In this document: positions 42,096-51,346 of the stretch, one piece after another | How the letters are laid out: each line of letters starts with the position of its first letter | Numbering within the stretch: the stretch's first letter is position 1 | Assembly (NCBI GenBank): GCA_965116395.1 | Contig: OZ220684.1 | Location: forward strand, 1,426,001-1,490,000 | Source of the DNA: Bin5 sp965116395 | Lineage (GTDB): Bacteria > Chloroflexota > Anaerolineae > Caldilineales > Caldilineaceae | DNA: 64,000 nt | Direction: 5' to 3' | Program-made: the position numbers and the translations under genes | The notes under the pieces: generated by a model | What the model was told of the DNA's origin: nothing | The model's database searches: none | Seen by the model: only the letters and a program-made list of their open reading frames with translations

Positions 42096-43316
42096 ATGAG
42101 CCAGACATCACCGCTGCCGCAGGCAGCTGCAGAGAGAATAGGGAGCCGCTGGTTTGGCCGCCCGCGCTGGGGCGTGGCGGCGTTCCTGGTTTTTGCGTTG
42201 GTCGTGGTGCTGGCCAGCAGTCTCAACACGCCACAGGCCCGCTTTTTCGCGACCGAGCGCTTCCAGACGTTTGTCACGATTTTCCTCAGCCTGTTCATCG
42301 AAGCCGCGCCTTTTCTGCTGGCCGGTTCGATTGTATCGGGCATTATAGCCGTCTATGTGAATCAGGATATGGTGGAGCGCTACATACCCGATCATCCGCT
42401 GCTGGCGGCGCTGGCGGGGGCCGGGTTGGGCTTCGTCTTTCCGGTGTGCGAATGCGGGGTGGTGCCGGTCACGCGGCGGCTCTATGGCAAGGGGTTGCCG
42501 CTGCCGGTGGGTATCGCCTTTCTACTGGCGGCACCGGTGATCAATCCGGTTGTGATCTTCAGCACTTACGCGGCGTTCGGATGGGGTCCGGTGCTGTGGG
42601 GGCGGGTTGCCTTCAGTATGCTGGTCGCGTTTACGGTTGGGCTGATTTTCCACCTGGCCCGCCCGCGCGAGATTCTTTTGCCGGAGACACTTGCCAGCGG
42701 CAGCTCCAGCGATCACTGCGACGACCATAGTCACGATCACGACCACAGTCACGATCACGACCACGGTCACGACCACGGTCACGATCACGACCATAGTCAC
42801 GATCACGACCACAGTCACGATCACGACCACGGTCACGACCACGGTCACGATCACGACCACGGTCACGATCACGACCATAGTCACGGTCACGACCATTCTG
42901 GCGCGCAGCCGCGCGTCTGGCAGGCTTTGGCGCTGGCCGGCGATGACTTTCTGGACATGGGACGATTTTTGATTGCCGGGGCGCTGCTGGCGGCGATGAT
43001 GCAGACGGTGGTTCCGCAGTCGACACTACTGGCGATCGGTCAGGGGCCGATCGTCTCCGTCTTTGTGATGATGGCGACGGCATTCGTATTGTCGGTCTGC
43101 TCGACGGTGGACGCCTTTATCGCGCTGGCATTCAGCGGCGCGTTTACGACCGGTTCATTGTTCGGTTTTCTGGTCTTCGGGCCGATGGTGGATATCAAGA
43201 GCTCGCTGCTGTTTCTGGGGGTCTTCCGGCGGCGGACCGTCCTCTATTTGATCCTGCTGCCGCTGTCGCTGGTGGCGGTTATCGGCGTATTCTGGAATGT
43301 GCAGGTGGGCGTTTAA
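42096..43316 (+). CDS. UPF0718 (YraQ-like) permease with His/Asp-rich loop
   Basis: The 406-residue protein has about eight hydrophobic helices. The family signature FPVCECGVVPVTRRL is at about residues 115-130, with a second matching half VLSVCSTVDAFIALAFSG near 335. Between the two halves lies a 60-residue loop made of HDHDHS, HDHDHG and HDHG units, encoded by an imperfect tandem DNA repeat. UPF0718 permeases are linked to metal or metalloid export, and His-rich loops in transporters bind zinc or similar ions. The next gene encodes TIGR03943, the standard partner. Exact ion unknown. Confidence 0.85.
   Translation: MSQTSPLPQAAAERIGSRWFGRPRWGVAAFLVFALVVVLASSLNTPQARFFATERFQTFVTIFLSLFIEAAPFLLAGSIVSGIIAVYVNQDMVERYIPDHPLLAALAGAGLGFVFPVCECGVVPVTRRLYGKGLPLPVGIAFLLAAPVINPVVIFSTYAAFGWGPVLWGRVAFSMLVAFTVGLIFHLARPREILLPETLASGSSSDHCDDHSHDHDHSHDHDHGHDHGHDHDHSHDHDHSHDHDHGHDHGHDHDHGHDHDHSHGHDHSGAQPRVWQALALAGDDFLDMGRFLIAGALLAAMMQTVVPQSTLLAIGQGPIVSVFVMMATAFVLSVCSTVDAFIALAFSGAFTTGSLFGFLVFGPMVDIKSSLLFLGVFRRRTVLYLILLPLSLVAVIGVFWNVQVGV
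42724..42855 (+). repeat. Tandem 66-bp coding repeat in the His/Asp loop
   Basis: A 66-bp unit (22 residues of His, Asp, Ser and Gly) occurs twice in a row without change, starting at CATAGTCACGATCACGACC, followed by a shortened third copy to about 42895. Units of 9 and 12 bases are nested in it. Confidence 0.75.
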
Positions 43317-43371
43317 CTGATGATTCGGCGGAAGACTGGGCAGGCGAAGATGCGTTTTATGGATTTTGCAA

Positions 43372-44187
43372 ATGGCAAGTAGGTTATTGGGTCTTCCCAA
43401 GGTGCAGGTCGCTCTTAAAGGGATGCTTCTGCTCGGGCTGGGCATCTTTCTGCTCACGCGCTTCACGACCGGCACGCTCAACTTCTACATTAGTAGTCGC
43501 TTCGACTGGCTGACAGTGGCGGCGATTATGGGTCTTTTGGTGGTGGCAGGAAGCTACCGCTACCTGCTGCGAGAGGATGAGGAGGGATCCGCCGGGCCGG
43601 ACGATAGTGTTGCGGAAGAGGCGGGCGGGGGCGCACCAGCGGCGGGAGAAGACGACCACGATCATAGCCACAGATTGGGTTTGTCCGGGTTGGTTCTGAT
43701 CTCGCTTCCGATCGTCCTCGGCATTCTCGTGCCTCCGCGACCGCTGGGCGTGGCGGCGCTGCAGAATCGTGAAATCAGCGCCGGGGCTTTGGATTCGGTA
43801 CTGCCGGCGGCGGTGCGTTCGTCGCGGGTTCAGGAGAGCAGCGAGCGTACGATTCTGGATTGGGTACTCGCCTTTCACGAGGGCGAACGGCCAGCCGAGA
43901 CCGACACCGCAGATGTCATCGGCTTTGTCTACCATGATGACGCGTCGGAGGACGTACAGTTTACCCTCACCCGCTTTGTTGTCGGCTGCTGCGCCGCGGA
44001 TGCGATGGCGGTTGGCCTGCCGGTCAGCCTGGCGGCCGGTCTGCCTTCTGAGGAGGAGTTGGCGGAGGGTCAGTGGGTGCGGGTGGTTGGACAGTTCGCC
44101 ACGCCCGCAGGCAGTGCGCTGCCGGTGCTTATGGCGGAGCAGCTGGAAACTGTGCCGGAACCGAACCAACCCTATCTCTATCCCTGA
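43372..44187 (+). CDS. TIGR03943 family protein (partner of UPF0718 permease)
   Basis: The 271-residue protein has three to four N-terminal helices, among them LLLGLGIFLLTRFTTGTLNF and FDWLTVAAIMGLLVVAGSYR, then a short His-rich stretch EDDHDHSHRLG, one more helix, and a soluble C-terminal part with RFVVGCCAADAMAVGLPV and EGQWVRVVGQF. These are the features of YcgQ/TIGR03943 proteins, which occur beside UPF0718 permeases. The ATG at 43372 is the likely start; TTG at 43366 is possible. The CC pair in the soluble domain is conserved in the family and could bind metal. It lies 55 bases after the permease. Confidence 0.8.
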   Translation: MASRLLGLPKVQVALKGMLLLGLGIFLLTRFTTGTLNFYISSRFDWLTVAAIMGLLVVAGSYRYLLREDEEGSAGPDDSVAEEAGGGAPAAGEDDHDHSHRLGLSGLVLISLPIVLGILVPPRPLGVAALQNREISAGALDSVLPAAVRSSRVQESSERTILDWVLAFHEGERPAETDTADVIGFVYHDDASEDVQFTLTRFVVGCCAADAMAVGLPVSLAAGLPSEEELAEGQWVRVVGQFATPAGSALPVLMAEQLETVPEPNQPYLYP

Positions 44188-44261
44188 CCCCAGTTACAGG
44201 ATGGCGGTAGTCACGGGCCAGCACCACCTGCGGCCTGAGCCATTCACCAACCCTTGGAAAT

Positions 44262-45392
44262 ATGAGCCGATTTGATCTGACCGTGTTGTCACTCCTCAGC
44301 CTGTGCGCGCTGTTGGTGCTGGGCCTGTGGGGGCAAAGTCGCCGGGCAGCCGGGGATGACGGCGCGTCCTACGTGCTTTACAAGACGGTCGATGAGGTAG
44401 GGCGGGCCCAGTTGCACGCGCTGCCGTTCACAGATGAAGAGATGGGTGCCGACGTTTCTTCTCAGGCACTGACCCCGTCTGATGTCAGTGTGTGGGATTT
44501 TGCGCCGTCGCCGGATGGCCGGCAGGTCGCCTACGGGGCGTTGGGGGAGTTGGGTTTCAGCGACCTGCGGCTGATCGATCTGTCAAGCGGGCAGGACAGG
44601 CCGTTATTGGCCTGCGAAAAGGCCTCATGCAGTGGACCAAGCTGGTCAGCAGACGGTCAATATCTGGCCTATACGCGGCGTTCGGTCAATGCGCTTGCTT
44701 CGGGCGTGCTGAGCCCGCCGCGGATTTGGATCATGGATGTGGCATCGGGCGAAACAGCGCCGATCTTCAGTGACAGCCAACGTCTTGGCCTTGAGGCGCG
44801 CTGGTCTGCTGATGGGGAATGGCTCTGTTTCGTTGCGCCGGAGGAACAACAGCTGGCCGTTTATAGTCTGAAGGCGGGCGAGGCCGGGCAGACCAGTTTC
44901 TATCCTTCCGCCACCGGTGAGACATGTAGCTGGGACCGATCCCGAGCCCGGCTGTATACAACCGATTTCCGGCAGAGCGGCGATGAATGGATGACCCATC
45001 TGATCGCAATCGACGTTGAGAGCGGCGAGCAGGTCGACCTGAGCGGCGTGGGGAGCGACACTTTGGCCCTGGTCCACGACAGTTCGGCGGTGCCGTCGGC
45101 GGACGGCGCGTGGCTCGCGTTTCGGCGAAAAGAGTTGGAAGGGCCGGGTGCGACGCGGGGCAGCCAGATCTGGCTGATGCGCCCGGACGGCACGGAGGCG
45201 ACCGCGCTGACGGCAGATGCTGCCTACGACCACGGGCCGCCGGCCTGGGATCCCGATGGGCGCTATCTCATCACCCGCCGGTTTCCGCTGCGCGGGCCGG
45301 ACGTAGTGCCCTCTCTGTGGCTGATTGACCTGGAAAGCGGCGCGGTGCGTCTCCTGGTGGAGCCGGGGGACTTTCCGGCGGTTGCACGGTGA
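44262..45392 (+). CDS. TolB-like WD40/PD40 beta-propeller protein with N-terminal anchor
   Basis: The 376-residue protein has one N-terminal hydrophobic helix (LTVLSLLSLCALLVLGLWGQ) and then repeated PD40 blades: DFAPSPDGRQVAYGALG, GPSWSADGQYLAYTRRS, EARWSADGEWLCFVAPEE and PPAWDPDGRYLITRRFP. It is probably anchored on the outer face of the membrane and binds a partner protein or metal. It is the third gene of the + strand run with the permease and TIGR03943 proteins, 74 bases after the latter. A direct role in metal handling is inferred only from position. Confidence 0.75.
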   Translation: MSRFDLTVLSLLSLCALLVLGLWGQSRRAAGDDGASYVLYKTVDEVGRAQLHALPFTDEEMGADVSSQALTPSDVSVWDFAPSPDGRQVAYGALGELGFSDLRLIDLSSGQDRPLLACEKASCSGPSWSADGQYLAYTRRSVNALASGVLSPPRIWIMDVASGETAPIFSDSQRLGLEARWSADGEWLCFVAPEEQQLAVYSLKAGEAGQTSFYPSATGETCSWDRSRARLYTTDFRQSGDEWMTHLIAIDVESGEQVDLSGVGSDTLALVHDSSAVPSADGAWLAFRRKELEGPGATRGSQIWLMRPDGTEATALTADAAYDHGPPAWDPDGRYLITRRFPLRGPDVVPSLWLIDLESGAVRLLVEPGDFPAVAR

Positions 45393-45463
45393 CGTAAGCG
45401 GCTAACAGTTTCTGTGAACTGGACAGGAGTCGCTGACCGCGAGTTGCCGGTCAAGAGAGCTGG

Positions 45464-48262
45464 CTAGGTGGATATCCCCAGCAGGCCGCGGGTGAGTTGA
45501 AAGTCGATGTGATTGTGAACGGTGCTCTGCGGCTGATAGTCACCGGCAAGTGTCAGGGCCGCCAGATCGAGGATCTGCTGGGGCCACCGGCCGGGATCGC
45601 CGGACAGGCGCAGATCGGGCGCGGCGGGCGCGTGCTCGTCGGCAAGCTGCAAGAGGGGCACAAGCGGATGGCCGGCCCTCAACCTGTCTGAATAGGCTAT
45701 CATCAGTTGCGCGCCGCTGGCGCCGAGGCCGGTCAGTGTCTCGATCCAGTGGGGGGTGGGCATTTCCATCAGGTGAAAACCGGGTGCCTCTGCGGCCTGG
45801 CCGTAGGCAAGGGATGGCGGCAGGTCGTCAGCGTCCATGCCCAGAGCCGCGCGGAAGGCGGGCGCCTCGATCAGCGCGCCGGAGGCAGGCGTTACTATGG
45901 TGCCGCCGGCGGCGACGACCCAGCGGGCGAGGCGGACGAGGCTGTTGGCCGCGGCTGCGGGCGCGGGACCGTCGCTGAGCAGCGCCAGGGACAGCTGGCC
46001 GTCATTCCCATTCTGCCGGCGGAGGGTAGACATTTGCGCGGCGAAGTAGGCATCGATCTTGTCGAGGACACTGGCAATGCCGCCGTCCAACTGCACGCTT
46101 GCCCAGCCGAAATCCTCTTCGGCAAGGCCGCCTTCACGCAGCAAAGAGTGTATATAGTCGTTGTGGGCCTTTTCGCAGCCATGCTCCAGAAACAGGCAGG
46201 CGCCGACCAGGGGGTGGGTGGCGTAACCGATCATGGTCTGGGCGTAGATTTCCTGGGTTGAGGCGAAGGCGACGCCGCAGCCCTCGGTGTGGGGCAGCGC
46301 GGCATATGACGGACCCGTCCCAGTTTTCTCTTGACTCCCGACGGCCGATACCGACGCCGCTCCGTTCAGACGCCTTGCCGCCATGCCGGCGATCTGGCTG
46401 GAGCAAAGGCTGGTGGGCAGAATCAAACCGACGCGTGCTGCGGGCGGTTGGGGCAGGTTGATTCCCTCGGTCTCACCGGGTTGCGTCTTTAGCTTGAGCG
46501 GGCGTCCGTCCGGCTGCGGACGTGCCAGGATCTTCTGTACACGGCTGTGGTCCTTCTGCTGCCAGTTGCGCCAGATGGAGATCTGCGAGTGGCCGGCCAG
46601 TTCGCCTTTGCTGCGCTGACCGGAGGCGATTGCCACGAGCAGATCGAGACTTTCGTCGCACAGTTGGGCCATCGTCTTGCCATCAAGATAGGCGCCGGCG
46701 TTCACGTCCATTTCCTGGGATAGCAACTCGAAGCGCGGCGTTGTGGTCATCACTTTTATTGTCGGCACAAACGGGAAGTTGGTGATCGAGCCGTTGCCGG
46801 TGACGAAGATGATCATATTCGAGCCGCCAGCCACCTGACCGGCGATGCTCTCCAGGTCGTTGCCCGGCGTGTTCATGAAGTAGAAGCCGGGCGCCGGGTC
46901 GGGCGCGGCCCGGTCGAGGGCAGGCGGGTCCTCTGCTTTCACCATCCGCTCCGCGTAATCGACAACCCAGTCCATACGCACATCCGGGTGCCGCTTGATG
47001 GCGGCGCCGATCGACTTGAGGGCAATGTTGTAGAGCCCGCGGTACTTGTTGCCGCCGGTGGGATTGCCCTCTGCGGACTGGCCGTGCCACGCCAGCCGCT
47101 CTTTGAACTGTGCGACATAGTCGAGAAAGGCGCGTGCGGTGGCCAGATCGCGCGTATTCTGCAGGACATAGGCTTCGGCACCGATTAACTCGTCGGTTTC
47201 GGCGAGGTTGGCGCGTCCGCCGTAGCGAATGACCTCTTTGGCGACGGCGGATGCCAGCGGATTGCCGGAGAGGCCGGAGAAGGCGTCGGAGCCGCCGCAT
47301 TGGAGGGCGATATTCAACTGGGCCAGCGATTCGGGCGTGCGCTGGGAGGCCGCGATGTCGGGGAGCCAACGCTCGACGGTTGCAGCGGCTTCGGCCAGGT
47401 CGGCCTGCCAGTCGCCGGACAGGGTGAAGAAGCAGTGCGGGACTGCTGCCAGGGGATAGTCATTGGCGCGCAGATAGGCTTCGAGCTCGGCGTTTGTGAT
47501 TGCGCGGTCGGCGGTCGGGTTTGATTCAAGTGCGTCTACGGCCAGGACGGCGCCGACATTGGGGTGCACGATCAGGCCGGCTAGTGTGCGTAACACAAAG
47601 TCGCGATTGTTGAGCCGTTCATAGCCGCTGCCCTCGGTGTGGGCGATGGCGACGATGCCGTCGAAGTCAGGGAAGTCGGGGAATGCGCCAGCGGCGGGCT
47701 GCAACGCCTGCGCGAGGCTGCGGGCAAAGCCGGCGGTGCTGGAGGTTGTCCCCAAGATGATGATCATGTTGCGCGTGCCGACACCGCGCCCGCCGCCGCG
47801 GCGGAACCCCAGAAATGTGCGTTCCTGGGTGTATGGTTCCACCTGTTGTCCGGGACGGAAGTTCGTCTCGTCGACTTCGTAGACGACGATCCGGTCCTGG
47901 AAATTCGGCTGCTGCGGAATGGTGAAATCCAGGACGCGTCCGTTGAGCGCTTCGATCATGCCGGCGTTGCATACGTACTCTCCCGGCGCGATCGGGCGCG
48001 TGGCCACGCCGAAGGGAAGACCCCAGGACAGAAGAGGATCGTCCTGCGCGATCGGTTCGACGGCGAAACGGTGGCCGACCAAAATGGTGGTATCGAGCCT
48101 GAACTGCGCGCCGTCATGTTCAACTGACAGCCCGGCTTCCAGGCGGCGCGTGGCAATGGCGACATTGTCGCCGTCCACTGGCAGGCGGGCGATGGCGTCG
48201 AAGGGGACCGGTGTTTTCAGGTCGGGTTGGGTTGCCGAGTTAGTCCTATCGTTGTGTGCCAT
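45464..48262 (-). CDS. UxaA/altronate-galactarate dehydratase family protein with internal duplication
   Basis: The 932-residue protein is almost twice the usual family length. Residues about 20-110 form a SAF domain (VAIATRRLEAGLSVEHDG). Residues about 150-560 form the normal catalytic domain with FRRGGGRGVGTRNMIIILGT, IAHTEGSGYERLNNRDFVLR, NIALQCGGSDAFSGLSGNPL and the metal site NTPGNDLESIAGQVAGGSNM. From about 610 the RVGLILPTSLCSSQIAGMAA, LPHTEGCGVAFAS and HPLVGACLFLEHGCEKAHND segments repeat the first half of the catalytic domain. Such enzymes dehydrate altronate or galactarate, fitting pectin uronate use. The second half may be regulatory or a second active site. Confidence 0.8.
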   Translation of the reverse strand: MAHNDRTNSATQPDLKTPVPFDAIARLPVDGDNVAIATRRLEAGLSVEHDGAQFRLDTTILVGHRFAVEPIAQDDPLLSWGLPFGVATRPIAPGEYVCNAGMIEALNGRVLDFTIPQQPNFQDRIVVYEVDETNFRPGQQVEPYTQERTFLGFRRGGGRGVGTRNMIIILGTTSSTAGFARSLAQALQPAAGAFPDFPDFDGIVAIAHTEGSGYERLNNRDFVLRTLAGLIVHPNVGAVLAVDALESNPTADRAITNAELEAYLRANDYPLAAVPHCFFTLSGDWQADLAEAAATVERWLPDIAASQRTPESLAQLNIALQCGGSDAFSGLSGNPLASAVAKEVIRYGGRANLAETDELIGAEAYVLQNTRDLATARAFLDYVAQFKERLAWHGQSAEGNPTGGNKYRGLYNIALKSIGAAIKRHPDVRMDWVVDYAERMVKAEDPPALDRAAPDPAPGFYFMNTPGNDLESIAGQVAGGSNMIIFVTGNGSITNFPFVPTIKVMTTTPRFELLSQEMDVNAGAYLDGKTMAQLCDESLDLLVAIASGQRSKGELAGHSQISIWRNWQQKDHSRVQKILARPQPDGRPLKLKTQPGETEGINLPQPPAARVGLILPTSLCSSQIAGMAARRLNGAASVSAVGSQEKTGTGPSYAALPHTEGCGVAFASTQEIYAQTMIGYATHPLVGACLFLEHGCEKAHNDYIHSLLREGGLAEEDFGWASVQLDGGIASVLDKIDAYFAAQMSTLRRQNGNDGQLSLALLSDGPAPAAAANSLVRLARWVVAAGGTIVTPASGALIEAPAFRAALGMDADDLPPSLAYGQAAEAPGFHLMEMPTPHWIETLTGLGASGAQLMIAYSDRLRAGHPLVPLLQLADEHAPAAPDLRLSGDPGRWPQQILDLAALTLAGDYQPQSTVHNHIDFQLTRGLLGIST

Positions 48263-48304
48263 CAGTATTCTCCGATTCGCGAAAAGTAATTCTCACGATA
48301 CGCG

Positions 48305-49540
48305 CTACGCCTCTGACGCGCGGACGGGCTGGGTGGGCATCCATCGCATCAAACCGATCATCGCCACTACCGCCACGAGTGACGTAGCTGCGCCGATCCA
48401 GTAAGGCACTGTCGGCCCGCGGGCAAAAAATACGCCGGCGATGGCGGTGCTGATGATGGTGGACAGATTGACGCTTGACTGAAACATACCCAGAACGCCG
48501 CCCCGATCCTGGTCAGAGACCAATGCGGTGGACATCGACTGCAGAGGTGGACTGGCGATACCGAAGCCGACGGCAAAAAAGAGCGAGCCGAATGCCCCGA
48601 GCCACGGCGTTGTAACGAGCGCGTAGATCGTCATGCCGATGGTACGAAGGAGGCTGCCGAGCACGACAAGTTGGCCTTCGTCAAAGCGCCTTGCCAGCCG
48701 CCGCAGCAGATAGGTCTGCGTGAACAGCTGGGACACGCCGACAACGGACAGCAACAGGCCGATGCCGACGTCAGTTACCTGCTGGCTCTCGCCCTGGAAC
48801 AGTACCGCCTCACCGAAGAGGGCAAAGGTGGCTTGCAAAAGCCCTAGTGCAAACTGACCCAGGAAGGCGATCAGGAGAATCAGCATCAGCGACAGAGCCC
48901 AAGGGGCGCCCCCCAGCAGGCTGCCGAAGGTAAGGCTGCCGGTGCGGCGGGCGCGGGCGCTGCGCCTTTCCTCTGCCGAGAGCGTTTCGTCCAGTGCGTA
49001 CCAGGTGAGGAGGACGACGGCTGCGGCCGCTACCGCCGCCACCAGAAATGGCACTTTGGGGCCGTAGGCTGCGGCGAGGAACCCGCCGAGGGCGGGGCCG
49101 AAGATGAAGCCAAGGCCGAAAGCGGCGAAGATGTAGCCCAGGCTCTCGGTTCGCTTTTCGCGCGGTGTGATGTCGGTAATGTATGCCTGCGCGACGATGA
49201 TGTTGCCGCCGGTGATCCCGTCCAGGATGCGGGCAAAGAAGAGCCAGCCAAGGCTGGGCGCAAGGGCCAGCAGAATAAAGCTGATGACCGTCCCGATCTG
49301 GCTGACGATCAGAACGGGGATGCGACCGTAATTATCGGAAAGGCGGCCGACAAATGGGCCGGAGAGGAATTGGGCGGCGAAGAAGGCGGAGGTGAGCAGG
49401 GTGATCATCTCGGCCGACATATTAAATTGCCGCTGCGCATACAGCGGCAAGACAGGAAAGATCAGTGATGCGCCCAGCATCTGTACAAAGACGACGAGCA
49501 GGATTGTCAGCAGCCGTTTGTCGATCGTGCCGAGCTTCAT
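48305..49540 (-). CDS. Major facilitator superfamily transporter (DHA1/TetA-like)
   Basis: The 411-residue protein has twelve predicted helices. The loop 2-3 motif A is GRLSDNYGRIPVLIVSQIGT, the helix 5 motif C region reads GLGFIFGPALGGFLAA, and the first helix is MLGASLIFPVLPLYAQRQFN. This is the drug/proton antiporter pattern; sugar-acid efflux or uptake is also possible. It lies 42 bases upstream of the UxaA-family gene on the same strand, so the pair may be co-transcribed. Confidence 0.85.
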   Translation of the reverse strand: MKLGTIDKRLLTILLVVFVQMLGASLIFPVLPLYAQRQFNMSAEMITLLTSAFFAAQFLSGPFVGRLSDNYGRIPVLIVSQIGTVISFILLALAPSLGWLFFARILDGITGGNIIVAQAYITDITPREKRTESLGYIFAAFGLGFIFGPALGGFLAAAYGPKVPFLVAAVAAAAVVLLTWYALDETLSAEERRSARARRTGSLTFGSLLGGAPWALSLMLILLIAFLGQFALGLLQATFALFGEAVLFQGESQQVTDVGIGLLLSVVGVSQLFTQTYLLRRLARRFDEGQLVVLGSLLRTIGMTIYALVTTPWLGAFGSLFFAVGFGIASPPLQSMSTALVSDQDRGGVLGMFQSSVNLSTIISTAIAGVFFARGPTVPYWIGAATSLVAVVAMIGLMRWMPTQPVRASEA

Positions 49541-49664
49541 GCGTCAGTTTACCGCCGGCGGAGGTGTCGAAAGAGGTGCGGGCGATGCTCGGTCGGAGCC
49601 AGGTTTCGATGCCAAAGCAGGCTTACGGCAGATTCGGGGCGCCCCGGTCCTGAAGGATCAGAAC

Positions 49665-50960
49665 TCATTGCTGGATCTGTTCCTCTGGGGGTTCCTCCTG
49701 AGGCAGAGTCAGCGAAAGGCCGACCCAAAGGTTATTGGGATCTTCGCCGATCAGGTCCTGATTGGCGTCGTAGATTTCAGTCCAGCGGTCCGGGTTTCCG
49801 TACAACCGCAGTGCAATGTGCCGCAAGTTTTCGCCTTCCCGAACGAGGTAAGTTTCGGGCAAGTCCAGCTCCAGCCCGCTGTGGTCGATCGAGGTAACGC
49901 CTTCGATCTCTGTCATCAGATTCAACAGTTCGAGCTGAACTGAGACCATCGTTACGGTTCCCTGCACGATCAGTTCGCCGGGGGGCGCTCCCTGGGCCCA
50001 GGAAGCCTGTATGCCGAGGGCGGCCAGGTCTGGACGGTCCAGTTCATTGAGGAAAGTGTTGAGATCGTAAGACTGTACGCGGGCGGCGGCGATAATCGTC
50101 GCTTTCACGTCAGGAGAAACACTGCTGACGGTGGTGGGTGTCGGGGGCGATTGCGTTGGTACCGGCGTCGGCAGGGCGGTGGGGGCTGAAGTCGCCGCGG
50201 AAGCGTTTTCGGGCTGCGGCGTGTTTATGGAGGCTGCGGCGCTATTTTGAGAACTGGTGTCGTCGCTGTCGACTGCGGCGGTCTCCACGGCCGGTTCGTC
50301 TGTGGTGAAGGAGGCGTAGAATGACGTCAGTTGGTCTGGGATGGTACGCAGTTGCCGCAGCGCGGTCAGCAGAGAATCGCCCGAGCCTCGCGAGAAGAAG
50401 ATGACGGCCAGCAGGACGGCGGCTATAGGAATTGCCCAGGGAAGGCGATTGCGCCGTATTTTAAAGGTGCCTCTTTTTGCAACCTGTTTCTTGTCCAATG
50501 GGGCCGGGTAATATTCAGTGCTGAACTGCCGGCTTGCTTTGCCCACTGCGAGTTGTGTACCCTTGGCACGGCCGCGTTTGCGGGCCTCTTCGCGCCGCCC
50601 CAATTGGAGCTGTTCCTGGTGTGAGCGCAGCAGCCATTCGCCTTCGCTGCGCAGGATATCATCGGCGGGGATGGCGGCCACATGCTCCCGCATCTCCTTG
50701 AATTCGCCGCGTTTGCGATAGATCAGAGCTGCCAGCAGGTGCAACTCGGGCGCTTCCAGCAAGGAAATGCCCTGATCGATTCCCTCGAGCGCGGCTGCCT
50801 CATTTCCCATCGAATAATGTTCGAGGGCGCGATGATAGACCGTCCGGGTCATCTCCGCGGGCGTATAGTGTGAAGCGACATTTGCGTCACAGGCGGGGCA
50901 ATTCGTTATCGACGAGGTAACATCTACCGGAGCGCCGCATTCGGGGCAAGCCAAGTGCAT
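49665..50960 (-). CDS. Zinc-ribbon, TM and LysM domain protein
   Basis: The 431-residue protein has an N-terminal zinc ribbon (CPECGAPVD...CPACDANV), helical TPR-like repeats at about 35-120 (HRALEHYSMGNEAAALEGID), a TM helix LPWAIPIAAVLLAVIFFSRG at about 180, a low-complexity Ser/Thr/Pro linker at about 225-275, a BON-like domain with ELIVQGTVTMVSVQLELLNL, and a C-terminal LysM motif YLVREGENLRHIALRLYGNP. It is probably membrane-anchored with the LysM end outside, binding peptidoglycan or glycan. It has no operon partner. Confidence 0.75.
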   Translation of the reverse strand: MHLACPECGAPVDVTSSITNCPACDANVASHYTPAEMTRTVYHRALEHYSMGNEAAALEGIDQGISLLEAPELHLLAALIYRKRGEFKEMREHVAAIPADDILRSEGEWLLRSHQEQLQLGRREEARKRGRAKGTQLAVGKASRQFSTEYYPAPLDKKQVAKRGTFKIRRNRLPWAIPIAAVLLAVIFFSRGSGDSLLTALRQLRTIPDQLTSFYASFTTDEPAVETAAVDSDDTSSQNSAAASINTPQPENASAATSAPTALPTPVPTQSPPTPTTVSSVSPDVKATIIAAARVQSYDLNTFLNELDRPDLAALGIQASWAQGAPPGELIVQGTVTMVSVQLELLNLMTEIEGVTSIDHSGLELDLPETYLVREGENLRHIALRLYGNPDRWTEIYDANQDLIGEDPNNLWVGLSLTLPQEEPPEEQIQQ

Positions 50961-51202
50961 ACTTTTCTATCCAGACCGCTAACTGCGTTGCATATTTGGA
51001 GATGGGTTTTTGGTAAGAGACGGCGACCATAAAGTCGCAAAAAGTCAGTCAACGGCCACGCCACACATTCCAGTGGAGTGCGGCGACCAGAGACCAGAAA
51101 AAGATCTGGGTTCTAGTGCTTTCGTTGTGGCAAGCTGATCCGGGGAAGACAGGCTTGCGTGCCCAGCGTATGGGACTCTCATATTGAACGCGGCCGCTTT
51201 AT

Positions 51203-51231
51203 TTGACCGCGCTCAGTTCAACCGATACAAT
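51203..51231 (+). promoter_or_regulatory. Promoter of the selenocysteine tRNA
   Basis: TTGACC (51203-51208) and TACAAT (51226-51231) are 17 bases apart, and the tRNA begins 7 bases after the -10 box. The rest of the gap 50961-51202 holds nothing recognised. Confidence 0.75.
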
Positions 51232-51238
51232 AGCCAGC

Positions 51239-51335
<97 letters not shown>

Positions 51336-51346
51336 AATTGCCTTAC

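Noticed and set aside
42718..42897. Possible CRISPR array in the tandem repeat
   Set aside because: The repeat is in frame within a permease gene and encodes a His/Asp loop; there are no unique spacers.
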